DNA from: Shewanella aestuarii
GTDB taxonomy: Bacteria; Pseudomonadota; Gammaproteobacteria; Enterobacterales; Shewanellaceae
Direction of reading: 5' to 3'
NCBI RefSeq assembly: GCF_014647215.1
Contig: NZ_BMOT01000005.1
Span: forward strand, 62,001 to 126,000
DNA length: 64,000 nucleotides
Part shown: in pieces, positions 31,522 through 39,052 of the stretch
How the letters are laid out: every line of letters begins with the position of its first letter
Numbering within the stretch: the first letter of the stretch is position 1
Translations under genes and position numbers: made by a program
The notes under the pieces: generated by a model
Told to the model about the DNA's origin: nothing
Database searches by the model: none
What the model saw: only the letters and a program-made list of their open reading frames with translations

Positions 31522-32448
31522 ATGACAAGCGCTTTTTATCGACGCCCTCAAAAATATAATCTTTTATCCAAAGTCCAATATGTGCCAATCATTTTAGTTG
31601 CCGTCGGTTTAACCAGCATGGATGCGCAGGCAAGTAAACGCTCACCTTTTGAGTTGAGTGTTGCTCGCACTACAGTGCAGTCAGCCGATGTGGGTGAAGC
31701 GGGGAATGAGCTTAAAAGAGATGTTTGGCTCACCAAGCTTTCTGCAGCAATGCCATTAAATAAACAATGGATGATTGGTGCCAATGTCGGTTACGACAAT
31801 CTTGATTATGGCTGGCGAGTTAATCAACAAAGCCCATTGAGGAACAACAGTGTACCTTGGTCATCCATTAATCAATACAGCGCGGGTTTATCGTTAATTT
31901 ATCGACCAGATAATCAATGGACTTTCTTATTTGCCCCCAAACTGCAATATGCGTATGCCAATACCGCTTCTTCATCGAATGCCGAAAGTTACGGTGTGGT
32001 CGCCTCGGGTATGTACCGATTTGAATCGGGTAACATGCTAGGCGTTGGTGTAGCCTATTTGAATGATATAAACGAAGTTCGTACTGTGCCTTATTTAGCT
32101 GTACGCTGGCAAGTTGCCGACAAGTGGGTACTTGCTAACCCTTTCCAAGCCGGATTTAGTGGCCCTGCGGGCTTAGAGCTAACTTATGAGTTATCTTCAA
32201 ATTGGAATTTTGGCGTTGGCAGTTCTCGTCGAACCGAGAGTTTTTTAATTGAAAATGACGACAAAGCCATCAAGATTGAAGAGTGGGTAGGCTTTGCGCG
32301 TGCAGGATGGAAAATCAGCGAGAGTGTTAGCTTAAATGCCTATGCTGGCTATTATTTTAGCGGCGAAATGGAACTCAGCGAACCAGAGTTTAGCGAAGAC
32401 CTCAGTAATCAAGCTGCTGCAGCCCTTGCATTTAAAGTCAACTTCTAA
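31522..32448 (+). CDS. Outer-membrane beta-barrel protein (DUF6268-like)
   Basis: The 308-aa protein has an N-terminal signal peptide (to about residue 37, MDAQA). Many amphipathic strands with alternating aromatic residues follow, ending in a C-terminal Phe (AALAFKVNF), typical of outer-membrane barrels. The layout GANVGYDNLDYGW...YSAGLSLIYRPDNQWTFLF and WVLANPFQAGFSGPAGLEL resembles DUF6268 proteins. An AAAGGACG ribosome site supports the start. Its transport or structural role is unknown. It follows the TetR gene on the same strand by 128 bp, but a functional link to the pump is unproven. Confidence 0.75.
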   Translation: MTSAFYRRPQKYNLLSKVQYVPIILVAVGLTSMDAQASKRSPFELSVARTTVQSADVGEAGNELKRDVWLTKLSAAMPLNKQWMIGANVGYDNLDYGWRVNQQSPLRNNSVPWSSINQYSAGLSLIYRPDNQWTFLFAPKLQYAYANTASSSNAESYGVVASGMYRFESGNMLGVGVAYLNDINEVRTVPYLAVRWQVADKWVLANPFQAGFSGPAGLELTYELSSNWNFGVGSSRRTESFLIENDDKAIKIEEWVGFARAGWKISESVSLNAYAGYYFSGEMELSEPEFSEDLSNQAAAALAFKVNF

Positions 32449-32499
32449 TCTTACTAGTCAATCAGATATTCATCGCTGATTGAGCTGCGAAGATACAAA

Positions 32500-32548
32500 A
32501 ACGCCGCGAATTATCGCGGCGTTATTTTTAGGTTTTAAACCTAAAAAT
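32500..32548. terminator. Paired hairpins between convergent barrel gene and flgP
   Basis: First hairpin: AACGCCGCGA (32500-32509) / TCGCGGCGTT (32514-32523), loop ATTA, followed by ATTTTTA, for the plus-strand gene. Second: near-perfect palindrome 32524-32548 centred on GGTTTTAAACC, overlapping the flgP stop codon. Together they can end transcripts from both sides. Confidence 0.85.
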
Positions 32549-32993
32549 AAGTGACATCCTTAATTCGTTTTGAGCGATTTTGTTGTTGATACAAATGCCA
32601 AACTTGTTCGAAATCTAGCTCAAGTTCTGTGACATAAAAATCGCCAGAAGGATAGGTTTTAACCACTTTAGCGCCACGAATAATCCCGCTTACCGATGAC
32701 TTAACACTGTCATTAGTCAATAGCCATTCACTCACGCTACTTGCCGCATCAATCTTTTGACCATATACCTGTTCTGCCAATTCACGATATGCCGCAACCT
32801 TTGAAGCTTGCATCGCCATGAGCATTTTATGCGATTGAATATCGCTTGGCTGAGTGGCTAAAGGCGCATAGCCTACGGCAGTAATTTTAGGAAAATGACT
32901 CGGTGGCTCGGTTTCCCACTGCACGTATTTGTCATTAGTGGAACACCCTAATATTAATAAGCTTAATGCGATAAAAAGCATTATATTTTTCAT
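32541..32993 (-). CDS. flgP: LPP20-family outer-membrane lipoprotein FlgP
   Basis: The 150-aa lipoprotein has a lipobox (LLILGC, Cys about 17) and the LPP20-type domain GYAPLATQPSDIQSHKMLMAMQASKVAAYRELAEQVYG with SGIIRGAKVVKTYPSGDFYVTELELD. In Vibrio, FlgP and FlgO form outer-membrane rings around the H-ring of the sheathed polar flagellum and are needed for motility. It overlaps flgO by 4 nt, so the order is flgO-flgP from a sigma-28 promoter. Confidence 0.88.
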   Translation of the reverse strand: MKNIMLFIALSLLILGCSTNDKYVQWETEPPSHFPKITAVGYAPLATQPSDIQSHKMLMAMQASKVAAYRELAEQVYGQKIDAASSVSEWLLTNDSVKSSVSGIIRGAKVVKTYPSGDFYVTELELDFEQVWHLYQQQNRSKRIKDVTYF

Positions 32994-33700
32994 TGCTCAT
33001 CTCCTAAAACGGTATAGCGACTTTCTTTCGTGTTTTCAGTGCGGTAGATAATACCGCCACGGGTTTGCACTTTATTGGCTGGTAATACATACCCTGATAG
33101 GCTTTGACCAGCAACAAACGATTGCACCGCAGAAACCACTCGATTATTTGTCACATCAACCACACGGCCGTTAAAGCTCACACCTTCGTTGGTAAAACTG
33201 AGTGTTGAAACCAGCACATGTGACACAGGCAAATCGGTTGGCAGTAACTCCCAATTGCGACTTAATATCAGTTCACCGTGATCCGTTGCGCGTAGCGAAT
33301 TAGCGACGTTCAAGTCAACCAAGTTAAACTCATGGGCATGAAAAGCCGCTTGTAAGCTTTGTTGTAATTGAAAGGCTAATTCATTGGTTTGATTAAAGTC
33401 ATCACTCAGTACAGGCGTTGTTATCAATAAAGGCTGATCAGGTCTTAATGCATCATTTTGCAATACCAGTTCATTGACTAATTTTTCGGCCCAAACATTA
33501 ACTTGGCCTTTTGGCGCTAACCCTGAAGCATTAATATCATAAACCAGTTTTTCCTGGTACATGTCATTTTGGTCTTGATAGCCAATGCGTTGGCCATCTT
33601 GAACATAGTCCAAGTTTTGCGCTTGATTGACGGTATTACTGCATCCAGCAAGACCCATTGTGGTTAGTATCAGCGCGAGAATAGGGTACTTTTGCTGCAT
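32990..33700 (-). CDS. flgO: Flagellar outer-membrane lipoprotein FlgO
   Basis: The 236-aa lipoprotein has lipobox LAGC (Cys 20). A FlgO-type domain follows, with LVNELVLQNDALRPDQPLLITTPVL and SLRATDHGELILSRNWELLPTDLPVSHVLVSTLSF. It is the first gene of flgO-flgP, divergent from flgT, the same trio as in Vibrio. A strong FliA promoter lies 53 bp before its ATG. Its product should localise to the outer membrane at the flagellar base. Confidence 0.88.
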   Translation of the reverse strand: MQQKYPILALILTTMGLAGCSNTVNQAQNLDYVQDGQRIGYQDQNDMYQEKLVYDINASGLAPKGQVNVWAEKLVNELVLQNDALRPDQPLLITTPVLSDDFNQTNELAFQLQQSLQAAFHAHEFNLVDLNVANSLRATDHGELILSRNWELLPTDLPVSHVLVSTLSFTNEGVSFNGRVVDVTNNRVVSAVQSFVAGQSLSGYVLPANKVQTRGGIIYRTENTKESRYTVLGDEQ

Positions 33701-33753
33701 GAGTTATTCCTTCGCTTGAGTTTAAAAAGCAATGCAATTCGATTGATAACAAT

Positions 33754-33780
33754 GTATCGGCATTGAAGTGATTTTCTTTA
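33754..33780 (-). promoter_or_regulatory. Sigma-28 (FliA) promoter of flgOP
   Basis: On the minus strand the sequence reads TAAAGAAA, 11 nt, GCCGATAC. This matches the FliA consensus TAAAGTTT-N11-GCCGATAA with exact spacing. The site at 63792-63818 before flgM is the same type, which supports both calls. Confidence 0.82.
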
Positions 33781-33854
33781 CAGCGATTATGCGACTACTT
33801 TAAATCTTTGGCTTGGTTGAAATGAAATCTAACACTCACCTTGTTGTTATCGTT

Positions 33855-33871
33855 TAGGCATAGTTATTGCT
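33855..33871 (+). promoter_or_regulatory. Sigma-54-like promoter of flgT
   Basis: TAGGCATAGTTATTGCT has GG at -24 and GC at -12 with 10 nt between them and fits TGGCA-N6-TTGC with one mismatch. It lies about 83 bp before the flgT ATG, in the expected orientation. Sigma-54 control of mid-class flagellar genes by FlrA/FlrC is established in Vibrio and Shewanella. Confidence 0.55.
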
Positions 33872-33953
33872 TGATTCTAAGTTATAGCGCGACCAATCGC
33901 TGTAATATAGCGTTTTTGCAATACGACGACAGATATCTGACGCAGGGTGAATT

Positions 33954-35156
33954 ATGTTTTATGCATTAAAAAATCAAAATAGCACACCAACTTGGCTTAA
34001 TTGGGCACGAGTAATAATGCTATTAGCTGTTTTTATCAGCTTTTATGGTATTGCAGAGCAGGTTGAAGTGACAGGCACAGCTAAAATCGTTAATGGCAAT
34101 ATGGATAAAGCCCGTGAAGACGCAATTAATCAAGCATTAAACTATGCCAGTTTGCGAGCTGGGGTTAATTTTTCAAGCCAACAGCAAATCAGCCAAGGGG
34201 CGTTAACCCAAGATACCTTTTTGATGCAGCGCATGGGCGCGGCCAATAATATCGAACTGCTAAGTGAGATGGTTAGCGGTGATACGCTAACCGTGATGCT
34301 GTCACTCTATGTTGATGACACGAGTCAAACTGATCAATGTAAAGCCCAATCTTTAAAGGCTGCCATTTTATTGCCGCAAATCGAAGTAGCCGATAGAAGC
34401 CAGCTTAATCATGGCCATCTATTAGGCTTCAATCAAGCGCTAACATTCCAATTTGGAAAGTTGATTAATAGCCAATCTGTGACCAGTTTTGCAAGAGTGC
34501 ATGCAGATGAACGTTTAGACGACACAAATGAACTCGTCAACTTTAAAGGTTATGGCATTCCAAGTTGGTTAGGTGAAATTACCGATAGTCAGTACATTCT
34601 AAAAACCAAAGTGATTGATATGTCGACAGAGCCTTACACTACCAGTTTTCTGGGGTTTGTGGATGATACGCCTTTAAGGCAATTTAACTTCGAGTTAACC
34701 CTGTTTCACGGGATCAGTGGTGAAGTTGTTTGGAGTGAGGCTTTTGCTACCAATGCTCCGTGGGAGTTTGAACGTCAAGAAACCGTGGTACCTAATAGTC
34801 AACGCTTCTGGTCTTCCTCCTATGGCGCAGCAATTAGTCAGCAGCTGCAACAAAGTATTATTTCATTGGATAATACTTTGAATTGCCGTCCATTATTAGG
34901 ACAAATTATTGCGAGACAGGGTGATCGTATCATTATCAATTTAGGCCGTAAAAACGGGGTTAAATTAGGCGACAAATTTCAAATTGTTTTACAAAAGAAT
35001 ATTCCAGATCGCTTGAATAACATGCGCGCGTTAGTTACAAAGAACCGTGCTGAAATTGTTATCGATCAAGTTAGTGAAGACACAGCAACTGCTATGATTG
35101 AAAATATTGATGCCGCAGATAATATCCAGGTGCAAGATATTGCCATTAAACTCTAG
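33954..35156 (+). CDS. flgT: Flagellar assembly protein FlgT (H-ring)
   Basis: The 400-aa periplasmic protein has a hydrophobic signal segment at about 17-36. An N-terminal domain opens with VEVTGTAKIVNGNMDKAREDAINQALNYA, the typical FlgT start. A middle domain and a C-terminal domain (GQIIARQGDRIIINLGRKNGVKLGDKF) follow. FlgT builds the H-ring around the LP rings of sodium-driven polar flagella and helps recruit MotX/MotY. It is divergent from flgOP and monocistronic, with a long hairpin terminator after it. Confidence 0.92.
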   Translation: MFYALKNQNSTPTWLNWARVIMLLAVFISFYGIAEQVEVTGTAKIVNGNMDKAREDAINQALNYASLRAGVNFSSQQQISQGALTQDTFLMQRMGAANNIELLSEMVSGDTLTVMLSLYVDDTSQTDQCKAQSLKAAILLPQIEVADRSQLNHGHLLGFNQALTFQFGKLINSQSVTSFARVHADERLDDTNELVNFKGYGIPSWLGEITDSQYILKTKVIDMSTEPYTTSFLGFVDDTPLRQFNFELTLFHGISGEVVWSEAFATNAPWEFERQETVVPNSQRFWSSSYGAAISQQLQQSIISLDNTLNCRPLLGQIIARQGDRIIINLGRKNGVKLGDKFQIVLQKNIPDRLNNMRALVTKNRAEIVIDQVSEDTATAMIENIDAADNIQVQDIAIKL

Positions 35157-35171
35157 TGATTTTAAAGCCTG

Positions 35172-35217
35172 TAGCAGCAAATGTTGAACCTATTTGCTGG
35201 TTCAATATTTGCTGCTA
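35172..35217 (+). terminator. Long-stem terminator of flgT
   Basis: Arms 35172-35189 (TAGCAGCAAATGTTGAAC) and 35200-35217 (GTTCAATATTTGCTGCTA) pair over 18 bp with one G-T wobble, with a 10-nt loop and a short T run after. Confidence 0.75.
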
Positions 35218-35303
35218 TTTATCTAATAGCGTTTGTTTATTAACCAATTAAATCTAAACAGTTTTAAACCCAAATAAGCCCTTTTCATCAAGGCAAAAAA
35301 CAG

Positions 35304-35309
35304 TATAAT
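35304..35309 (+). promoter_or_regulatory. -10 element of the tRNA-Arg promoter
   Basis: A perfect TATAAT lies 9 bp before the mature tRNA 5' end, right for transcription starting a few bases upstream. No clear -35 is seen at 16-18 bp. Confidence 0.55.
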
Positions 35310-35318
35310 TGTTTTCGT

Positions 35319-35394
35319 CTTCCTATAGCTCAACAGGATAGAGCAGCCGCCTCCTAAGCGGCCGATCGGGGTTCGAGTCCCTGTGGGGAGACCA
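35319..35394 (+). tRNA. tRNA-Arg (anticodon CCT) with encoded CCA
   Basis: A full 76-nt cloverleaf folds by eye. The acceptor CTTCCTA pairs with TGGGGAG (with G-T pairs). The D-arm is GCTC/GAGC, the anticodon stem GCCGC/GCGGC with loop CTCCTAA gives anticodon CCT, the T-arm is CGGGG/CCCTG with TTCGAGT loop, discriminator A, and CCA is encoded at 35392-35394. It reads AGG codons. Its 3' end is the attachment site of the element that follows, and the gene stays intact because the element restores the sequence. Confidence 0.95.
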
Positions 35395-35396
35395 TA
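35380..35396 (+). repeat. Left attachment site (attL) in the tRNA 3' end
   Basis: CCTGTGGGGAGACCATA is identical to 47834-47850. It covers the 3' acceptor end of the tRNA plus two bases. Flanking bases differ immediately on both sides, which defines the 17-bp crossover core. Confidence 0.92.
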
Positions 35397-35441
35397 ACAC
35401 CTATTTTTACTTTAAAAATCAATAGCTTAATAAAATCGTCA

Positions 35442-35471
35442 AAAGTTGTGCCGCCTATGTGCCGCCTCTGG
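35442..35471 (+). repeat. Element end repeat, left copy (30 bp)
   Basis: Identical over 30 bp and in the same orientation as 47681-47710. It contains the 10-mer TGTGCCGCCT twice, separated by one base (TGTGCCGCCT-A-TGTGCCGCCT). Its position inside attL suggests arm-type sites for the integrase or excision factor. Confidence 0.85.
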
Positions 35472-35604
35472 AAACCACTTTTTTGGAATTTTTTTTTAAG
35501 CATTCTTCAAAAATCCGCTTTTTGATGGTTTGAACTCAATCATGGACATTTAGGCGTATTTCCAATAGTTTTCTATTAAAGCTAAAACATGGAAGTATTG
35601 TGTA

Positions 35605-36486
35605 ATGAACCCCAAGAAAGAGTCTAACCTACAAACTAAACCTCACAAGTCTGAAATCGATAATCAGCTAGATGAACTTCTACCCGAAATGCCAGAAGCA
35701 TTGAAATCGCCGTTGGTTAACATGCTGGATTCCCCCGAATATGCTAATCAAAATTTGAAAGCCGATTTTTTAGCAAGCTTGCAGTCATTCGAGATGCTCA
35801 CTCAAAAAGATTCAGCCGTTAAATCTTTTCTTCCAGAAGGCACAAATCAAGAGTCTTTAGCCAAAGCGCTTTCGAAAGTGGATGATAGTCAGTCAATACT
35901 TGAGACTGAGCAGCTTGAAGGTGCTGCTGTTTTTAATGCTTTATTTGAATCGATTGCCGAAGACCCTCTGGACGATATTCAAGAGATAAGACGGTTTGCG
36001 AATGCTTCCAACTTATATGAAGCATTTGGTGAAGAGGAGGGGAGTGAAGCTCTTGCATTCCTAAATGTGATTCCACAAGACAGTGCAGAGCTTCTTCATG
36101 CCGCGATTGCCTGCAAGATTGCTGGTATGCCCAAGCAAGCCAATTTATTGTTTCAAATATTTGCTAAACGTCAATTTGTTGATGCTAATGAAAGGTATCA
36201 GTCACTTCAAACTGATATAACCAAATTCAAAGGTTATGCAGAAGCTTCATCGAAAGCTGGAAAAGCAGGCCGAGATAAACGTTATGCCACAAAAGATAAA
36301 GTAGAAGCTTTTGCTATACAGTTTTATACTCAGAAAAATTATGCTAATCCCCACCAAGCAGCGCAAGCTATGGTTAACCATGTTATGGAATATGCAAAAA
36401 GCGTCGATTACGCTTTTACTTCATCATATCAAGCGATCAGGACAATCAATTCTTGGCTGAGCAAGCATATTAAATCAACTAAATAA
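35605..36486 (+). CDS. Element protein of unknown function (orf293)
   Basis: The 293-aa protein is not recognised. The first 110 residues are acidic, with several short helices (DELLPEMPEALKSPLVNML). The middle is helical and Ala-rich (EGSEALAFLNVIPQDSAELLHAAIACKIAG). The C-terminal 90 residues are basic and well patterned (AGKAGRDKRYATKDKVEAFA...SYQAIRTINSWLSKHIK), compatible with DNA or protein binding. No signal peptide or membrane segment. GGAAG lies 9 nt before the ATG. It is the first gene inside attL and is followed by orf541 after 14 bp, so they form an operon. Confidence 0.65.
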   Translation: MNPKKESNLQTKPHKSEIDNQLDELLPEMPEALKSPLVNMLDSPEYANQNLKADFLASLQSFEMLTQKDSAVKSFLPEGTNQESLAKALSKVDDSQSILETEQLEGAAVFNALFESIAEDPLDDIQEIRRFANASNLYEAFGEEEGSEALAFLNVIPQDSAELLHAAIACKIAGMPKQANLLFQIFAKRQFVDANERYQSLQTDITKFKGYAEASSKAGKAGRDKRYATKDKVEAFAIQFYTQKNYANPHQAAQAMVNHVMEYAKSVDYAFTSSYQAIRTINSWLSKHIKSTK

Positions 36487-36500
36487 AATGGATTTTTACT

Positions 36501-38126
36501 GTGATTAATAAACAGATCTCTCAAGCTCAACAGTTATTTCCAAAGCTTCAATACCCAACTCATAGAGCATATATTGATCTATTTGTAAGTATGCTTAATC
36601 AAGATGAGATGGGCGTACTTGAACGAGATATAGAGATACTGTCTATTGGATTAGGTTATACCACTCATAAGCTATTCCAATCAGTGGCTGAAAAAGGAAT
36701 ATTATCTGAACGAACTGATGCTTTACTATTCGGTGCACTTAAATTAAAAATTGAAGTAAAAAAAAGAGTGGCTGAATTTGGTGTTGAGCTATTGAATGAT
36801 TCAAATCACGCAGTTGTTGATTTGGTTTTTACACAGTACAACGTCAAGCCTGAACCGATTAAAGCCCCTAAGCACAAAACTATCATTAATACCAAATTAG
36901 AAACGGTTGAAAAAACAAAAGTTATCGCCGAAGAGATAAAAAAACGGTTATTAGACAAAGCTTTGCAAAGCAGTAAACAACAAAGTGAGATTAATCTAAC
37001 TGACATAGTTAAAGCAAAAACTATTCAAGCTAGAGCATTATTCCCTGAAGATATTTACCCCAATTATCGAAAATTTATAGATTTTCTACTTCAACAGGTT
37101 ACGAGTGATCCACTACGAATTTCATTTGTCGATATGGAAAAGCTATCAAGCGCACTTGGTTCTGAAGAATTAGCTTTGTTTGCAAATCTTAATAATCATA
37201 AAACAATTGAAGAGAAGCTAAAACACATTGTGTTCGGTGGGCTTCAGTTAAAAATTTCAGTGAAAAAAAGGCTTAAGGATACGGGTAACGAGCTGACCAC
37301 AAATAGTGATTTGTTTGTTATTAAAGAGATTGAAGCACAATATCAATCAAAACTTGAAGCTATTGAAGCTCAAAAACAGCGTGAATTAGAAATTAAAAGA
37401 CAAGCCATTGAGGTTGAGAGACGAGCTGTAGCGGCTGCAAAATTAAAAGCTGAACAAGAAGCGGAAGTTGAAAGGAAAAAACATTTTTCTGACTTTCCTA
37501 AATTGGGCTTAAAAAATATTCCGAAACACTCGCGTACTGAAGAACTTTTACAGAAATTAATGGCAAGACCAATCAGAATTGATGAGAAAAAATGGCTAGA
37601 TTGTGAAGGTATTGTTTCAGATCTTATCGACAAAAAATATCACCTTCAGCTAGCTCATCAGCATTTTCAAAACTGGAAACAGAAAAGCTTACCTTGGGAG
37701 TTGGTTAATGCCAGTGCTGCCTATCGTAAAGCAGAAGAGCTGGCCAAGATTAAAAAAGCACTGGATGATTCATATCCGTTCAACATTCCTAAGAATGAAA
37801 AGAAGTTAAAATCCGCTTTGCTAACCACATACGGTGGCGTTTGTAGAGACTTAAAGGATTATATGAATTCAATTAAACTTGGTTTAGAAGCACATAAAGT
37901 GACACCGTTAAGTTTTAGGCCATGTACTTTGCTAGGCGCTGTTTACCTTTCAACGGGTGAATTTGATTTAGGCCATGAGTGGTATGACAAAGCAAAAGAA
38001 CGAGGGTTTAGCCAAGACGCTTACGACAATGATATTAAATCTGTTTATTTCAGGGCGAGTGATGAGATGAAAAATAGATTAAAGCAAAACCTAATAGCTA
38101 CTGGTCACAAATATAAATGGTTATAA
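36501..38126 (+). CDS. Element protein with internal duplication and TPR-like tail (orf541)
   Basis: The 541-aa protein is not recognised. Residues 8-112 and 175-281 are tandem copies of one domain. Compare AQQLFPKLQYPTHRAYIDLF with ARALFPEDIYPNYRKFIDFL, and LLFGALKLKIEVKKRVAEFG with IVFGGLQLKISVKKRLKDTG. A charged coiled coil follows (282-330, EAQKQRELEIKRQAIEVERR). The C-terminal 160 residues look like TPR-type helices (YMNSIKLGLEAHK...LLGAVYLSTGEFDLGHEWYDKAKERG). It starts with GTG 14 bp after orf293 and ends at a terminator. The operon could be a second cargo module, but no function can be assigned. Confidence 0.65.
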   Translation: MINKQISQAQQLFPKLQYPTHRAYIDLFVSMLNQDEMGVLERDIEILSIGLGYTTHKLFQSVAEKGILSERTDALLFGALKLKIEVKKRVAEFGVELLNDSNHAVVDLVFTQYNVKPEPIKAPKHKTIINTKLETVEKTKVIAEEIKKRLLDKALQSSKQQSEINLTDIVKAKTIQARALFPEDIYPNYRKFIDFLLQQVTSDPLRISFVDMEKLSSALGSEELALFANLNNHKTIEEKLKHIVFGGLQLKISVKKRLKDTGNELTTNSDLFVIKEIEAQYQSKLEAIEAQKQRELEIKRQAIEVERRAVAAAKLKAEQEAEVERKKHFSDFPKLGLKNIPKHSRTEELLQKLMARPIRIDEKKWLDCEGIVSDLIDKKYHLQLAHQHFQNWKQKSLPWELVNASAAYRKAEELAKIKKALDDSYPFNIPKNEKKLKSALLTTYGGVCRDLKDYMNSIKLGLEAHKVTPLSFRPCTLLGAVYLSTGEFDLGHEWYDKAKERGFSQDAYDNDIKSVYFRASDEMKNRLKQNLIATGHKYKWL

Positions 38127-38131
38127 ATCTA

Positions 38132-38160
38132 TACCGTCACACCCTGTGACGGTACTTTTA
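38132..38160 (+). terminator. Terminator of the orf293-orf541 operon
   Basis: Stem TACCGTCAC (38132-38140) / GTGACGGTA (38146-38154), loop ACCCT, followed by CTTTTA. It separates the unknown operon from the alpA-rep operon. Confidence 0.85.
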
Positions 38161-38257
38161 CACCCCTAGTAATACTTTCACAGCCTATGGCGTGAATACT
38201 TCAAAAGCTTCCAATCATATTATTCACTTCGACATACACAATCTAATCGGAGTTAAT

Positions 38258-38443
38258 ATGAATACACTACTCACCCCTGCGGAAGTGGCGAGACATTTAG
38301 GCATTACAATCGGTACGCTTTCTGTGTGGCGTTGTACAGGCCGCTATCCTCTCAGTTTTATTAAAGTTGGTCGTCGTGTGATGTACCGCCAAAGCGATGT
38401 TGAAAACTTCGTTAACGGGAGGGTGTATGAACACACTCTTTAA
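38258..38443 (+). CDS. AlpA/excisionase-type helix-turn-helix protein
   Basis: The frame is open from GTG 38192, but ATG 38258 has GGAG at 38249-38252 (5-nt spacing) and begins the domain. The 61-aa product is MNTLLTPAEVARHLGITIGT...LSFIKVGRRVMYRQSDVENFV, a MerR-like HTH_17 fold. Such proteins in integrative elements control int and excision (Xis/AlpA). It overlaps orf115 by 17 nt and starts a four-gene translationally coupled operon with rep. Confidence 0.85.
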   Translation: MNTLLTPAEVARHLGITIGTLSVWRCTGRYPLSFIKVGRRVMYRQSDVENFVNGRVYEHTL

Positions 38444-38774
38444 ATACGTGATTTTAAAATTAATGCCCTTGGTCATCATCACACAGCTTGTTTATTTATC
38501 AGGGCAACTTGATGCAACGAGTACCATGCTTCACTGGCAAATTAAAAAGCCGTTACCAAGCGCAATTGATAAAGACGTTAAACCAATACCTAAAATGGCG
38601 TTGTACCCGTTAACGGGTACAAAGGCCAATATTGAGTCAATGTACCCGTTAAGAGACCAATACCCCGTTAACGAAGCTGTACCTGTTAACAAGTTTGTTC
38701 TTATAGGTAATCAGACTTTGAATGATGTTCCGTTACATAAGGTAACGGGCAACACCATAAAAGGAGGCAAATAA
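38427..38774 (+). CDS. Small element membrane protein (orf115)
   Basis: GGGAGGG lies directly upstream of ATG 38427, so I start there (115 aa). One N-terminal hydrophobic helix (YVILKLMPLVIITQLVYLSG) suggests membrane insertion with the rest outside or in the cytoplasm. The middle contains degenerate repeats such as LYPLTGT, MYPLRDQ, QYPVNEA and AVPVNKF. These reflect the repeated TACCCGTTAA-type DNA motif in this gene, so the DNA rather than the protein may be the selected feature. The stop overlaps the orf92 ATG by one base. Confidence 0.65.
   Translation: MNTLFKYVILKLMPLVIITQLVYLSGQLDATSTMLHWQIKKPLPSAIDKDVKPIPKMALYPLTGTKANIESMYPLRDQYPVNEAVPVNKFVLIGNQTLNDVPLHKVTGNTIKGGK
38601..38690 (+). 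repeat. Iteron-like CCCGTTAA repeat cluster
   Basis: Core CCCGTTAA or CCTGTTAA occurs at 38606, 38645, 38664 and 38682, with spacings of 39, 19 and 18 bp, near two turns of DNA or multiples. The first copy is inside a perfect 22-bp palindrome (38601-38622, half-site TTGTACCCGTT). Related GTTAACGG copies are at 38411 and 39388. The cluster lies about 350 bp before the rep start, a position expected for replication-initiator binding sites, though it is inside a coding region. Confidence 0.6.
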
Positions 38775-39052
38775 TGGCCGCCTTTACTCAAGATCAAATC
38801 ACATTCATTGAATGGTTATCGCAGGATAACCATATTGAAGTGTGTGTTGAAATTTGTCCTGATTTAAGCACGATGTCAGGTTACGAAACCTATTCAGGTC
38901 ACTTTCAAAAAAGAACATTATTTAAGCTTAAGCAGCAAGGCTTTTTGGCTGAATGTTCTCATTTTTATACAGGGGTAAAATGGCAGCGTTGTACACTAAA
39001 TCAACGTGGGCGTGATTGGTTAAAACAGCATGGAGGACAGAGCCATGCCTAA
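38774..39052 (+). CDS. Small element protein, possibly winged-helix (orf92)
   Basis: The 92-aa soluble protein begins at ATG 38774 with AAGGAGG at 38761-38767, a strong site. The pattern FTQDQITFIEWLSQ...LFKLKQQGFLAECSHFYTGVKWQRCTLNQRGRDWL looks like a small winged helix, where the last strand pair would be the wing. It overlaps the rep start by 8 nt, so it is coupled to rep. No family recognised; a rep or copy-control role is a guess. Confidence 0.65.
   Translation: MAAFTQDQITFIEWLSQDNHIEVCVEICPDLSTMSGYETYSGHFQKRTLFKLKQQGFLAECSHFYTGVKWQRCTLNQRGRDWLKQHGGQSHA

Noticed and set aside
36806..37633. Minus-strand ORFs inside orf541
   Set aside because: Mirror frames of a long gene with coherent protein features; no ribosome sites.
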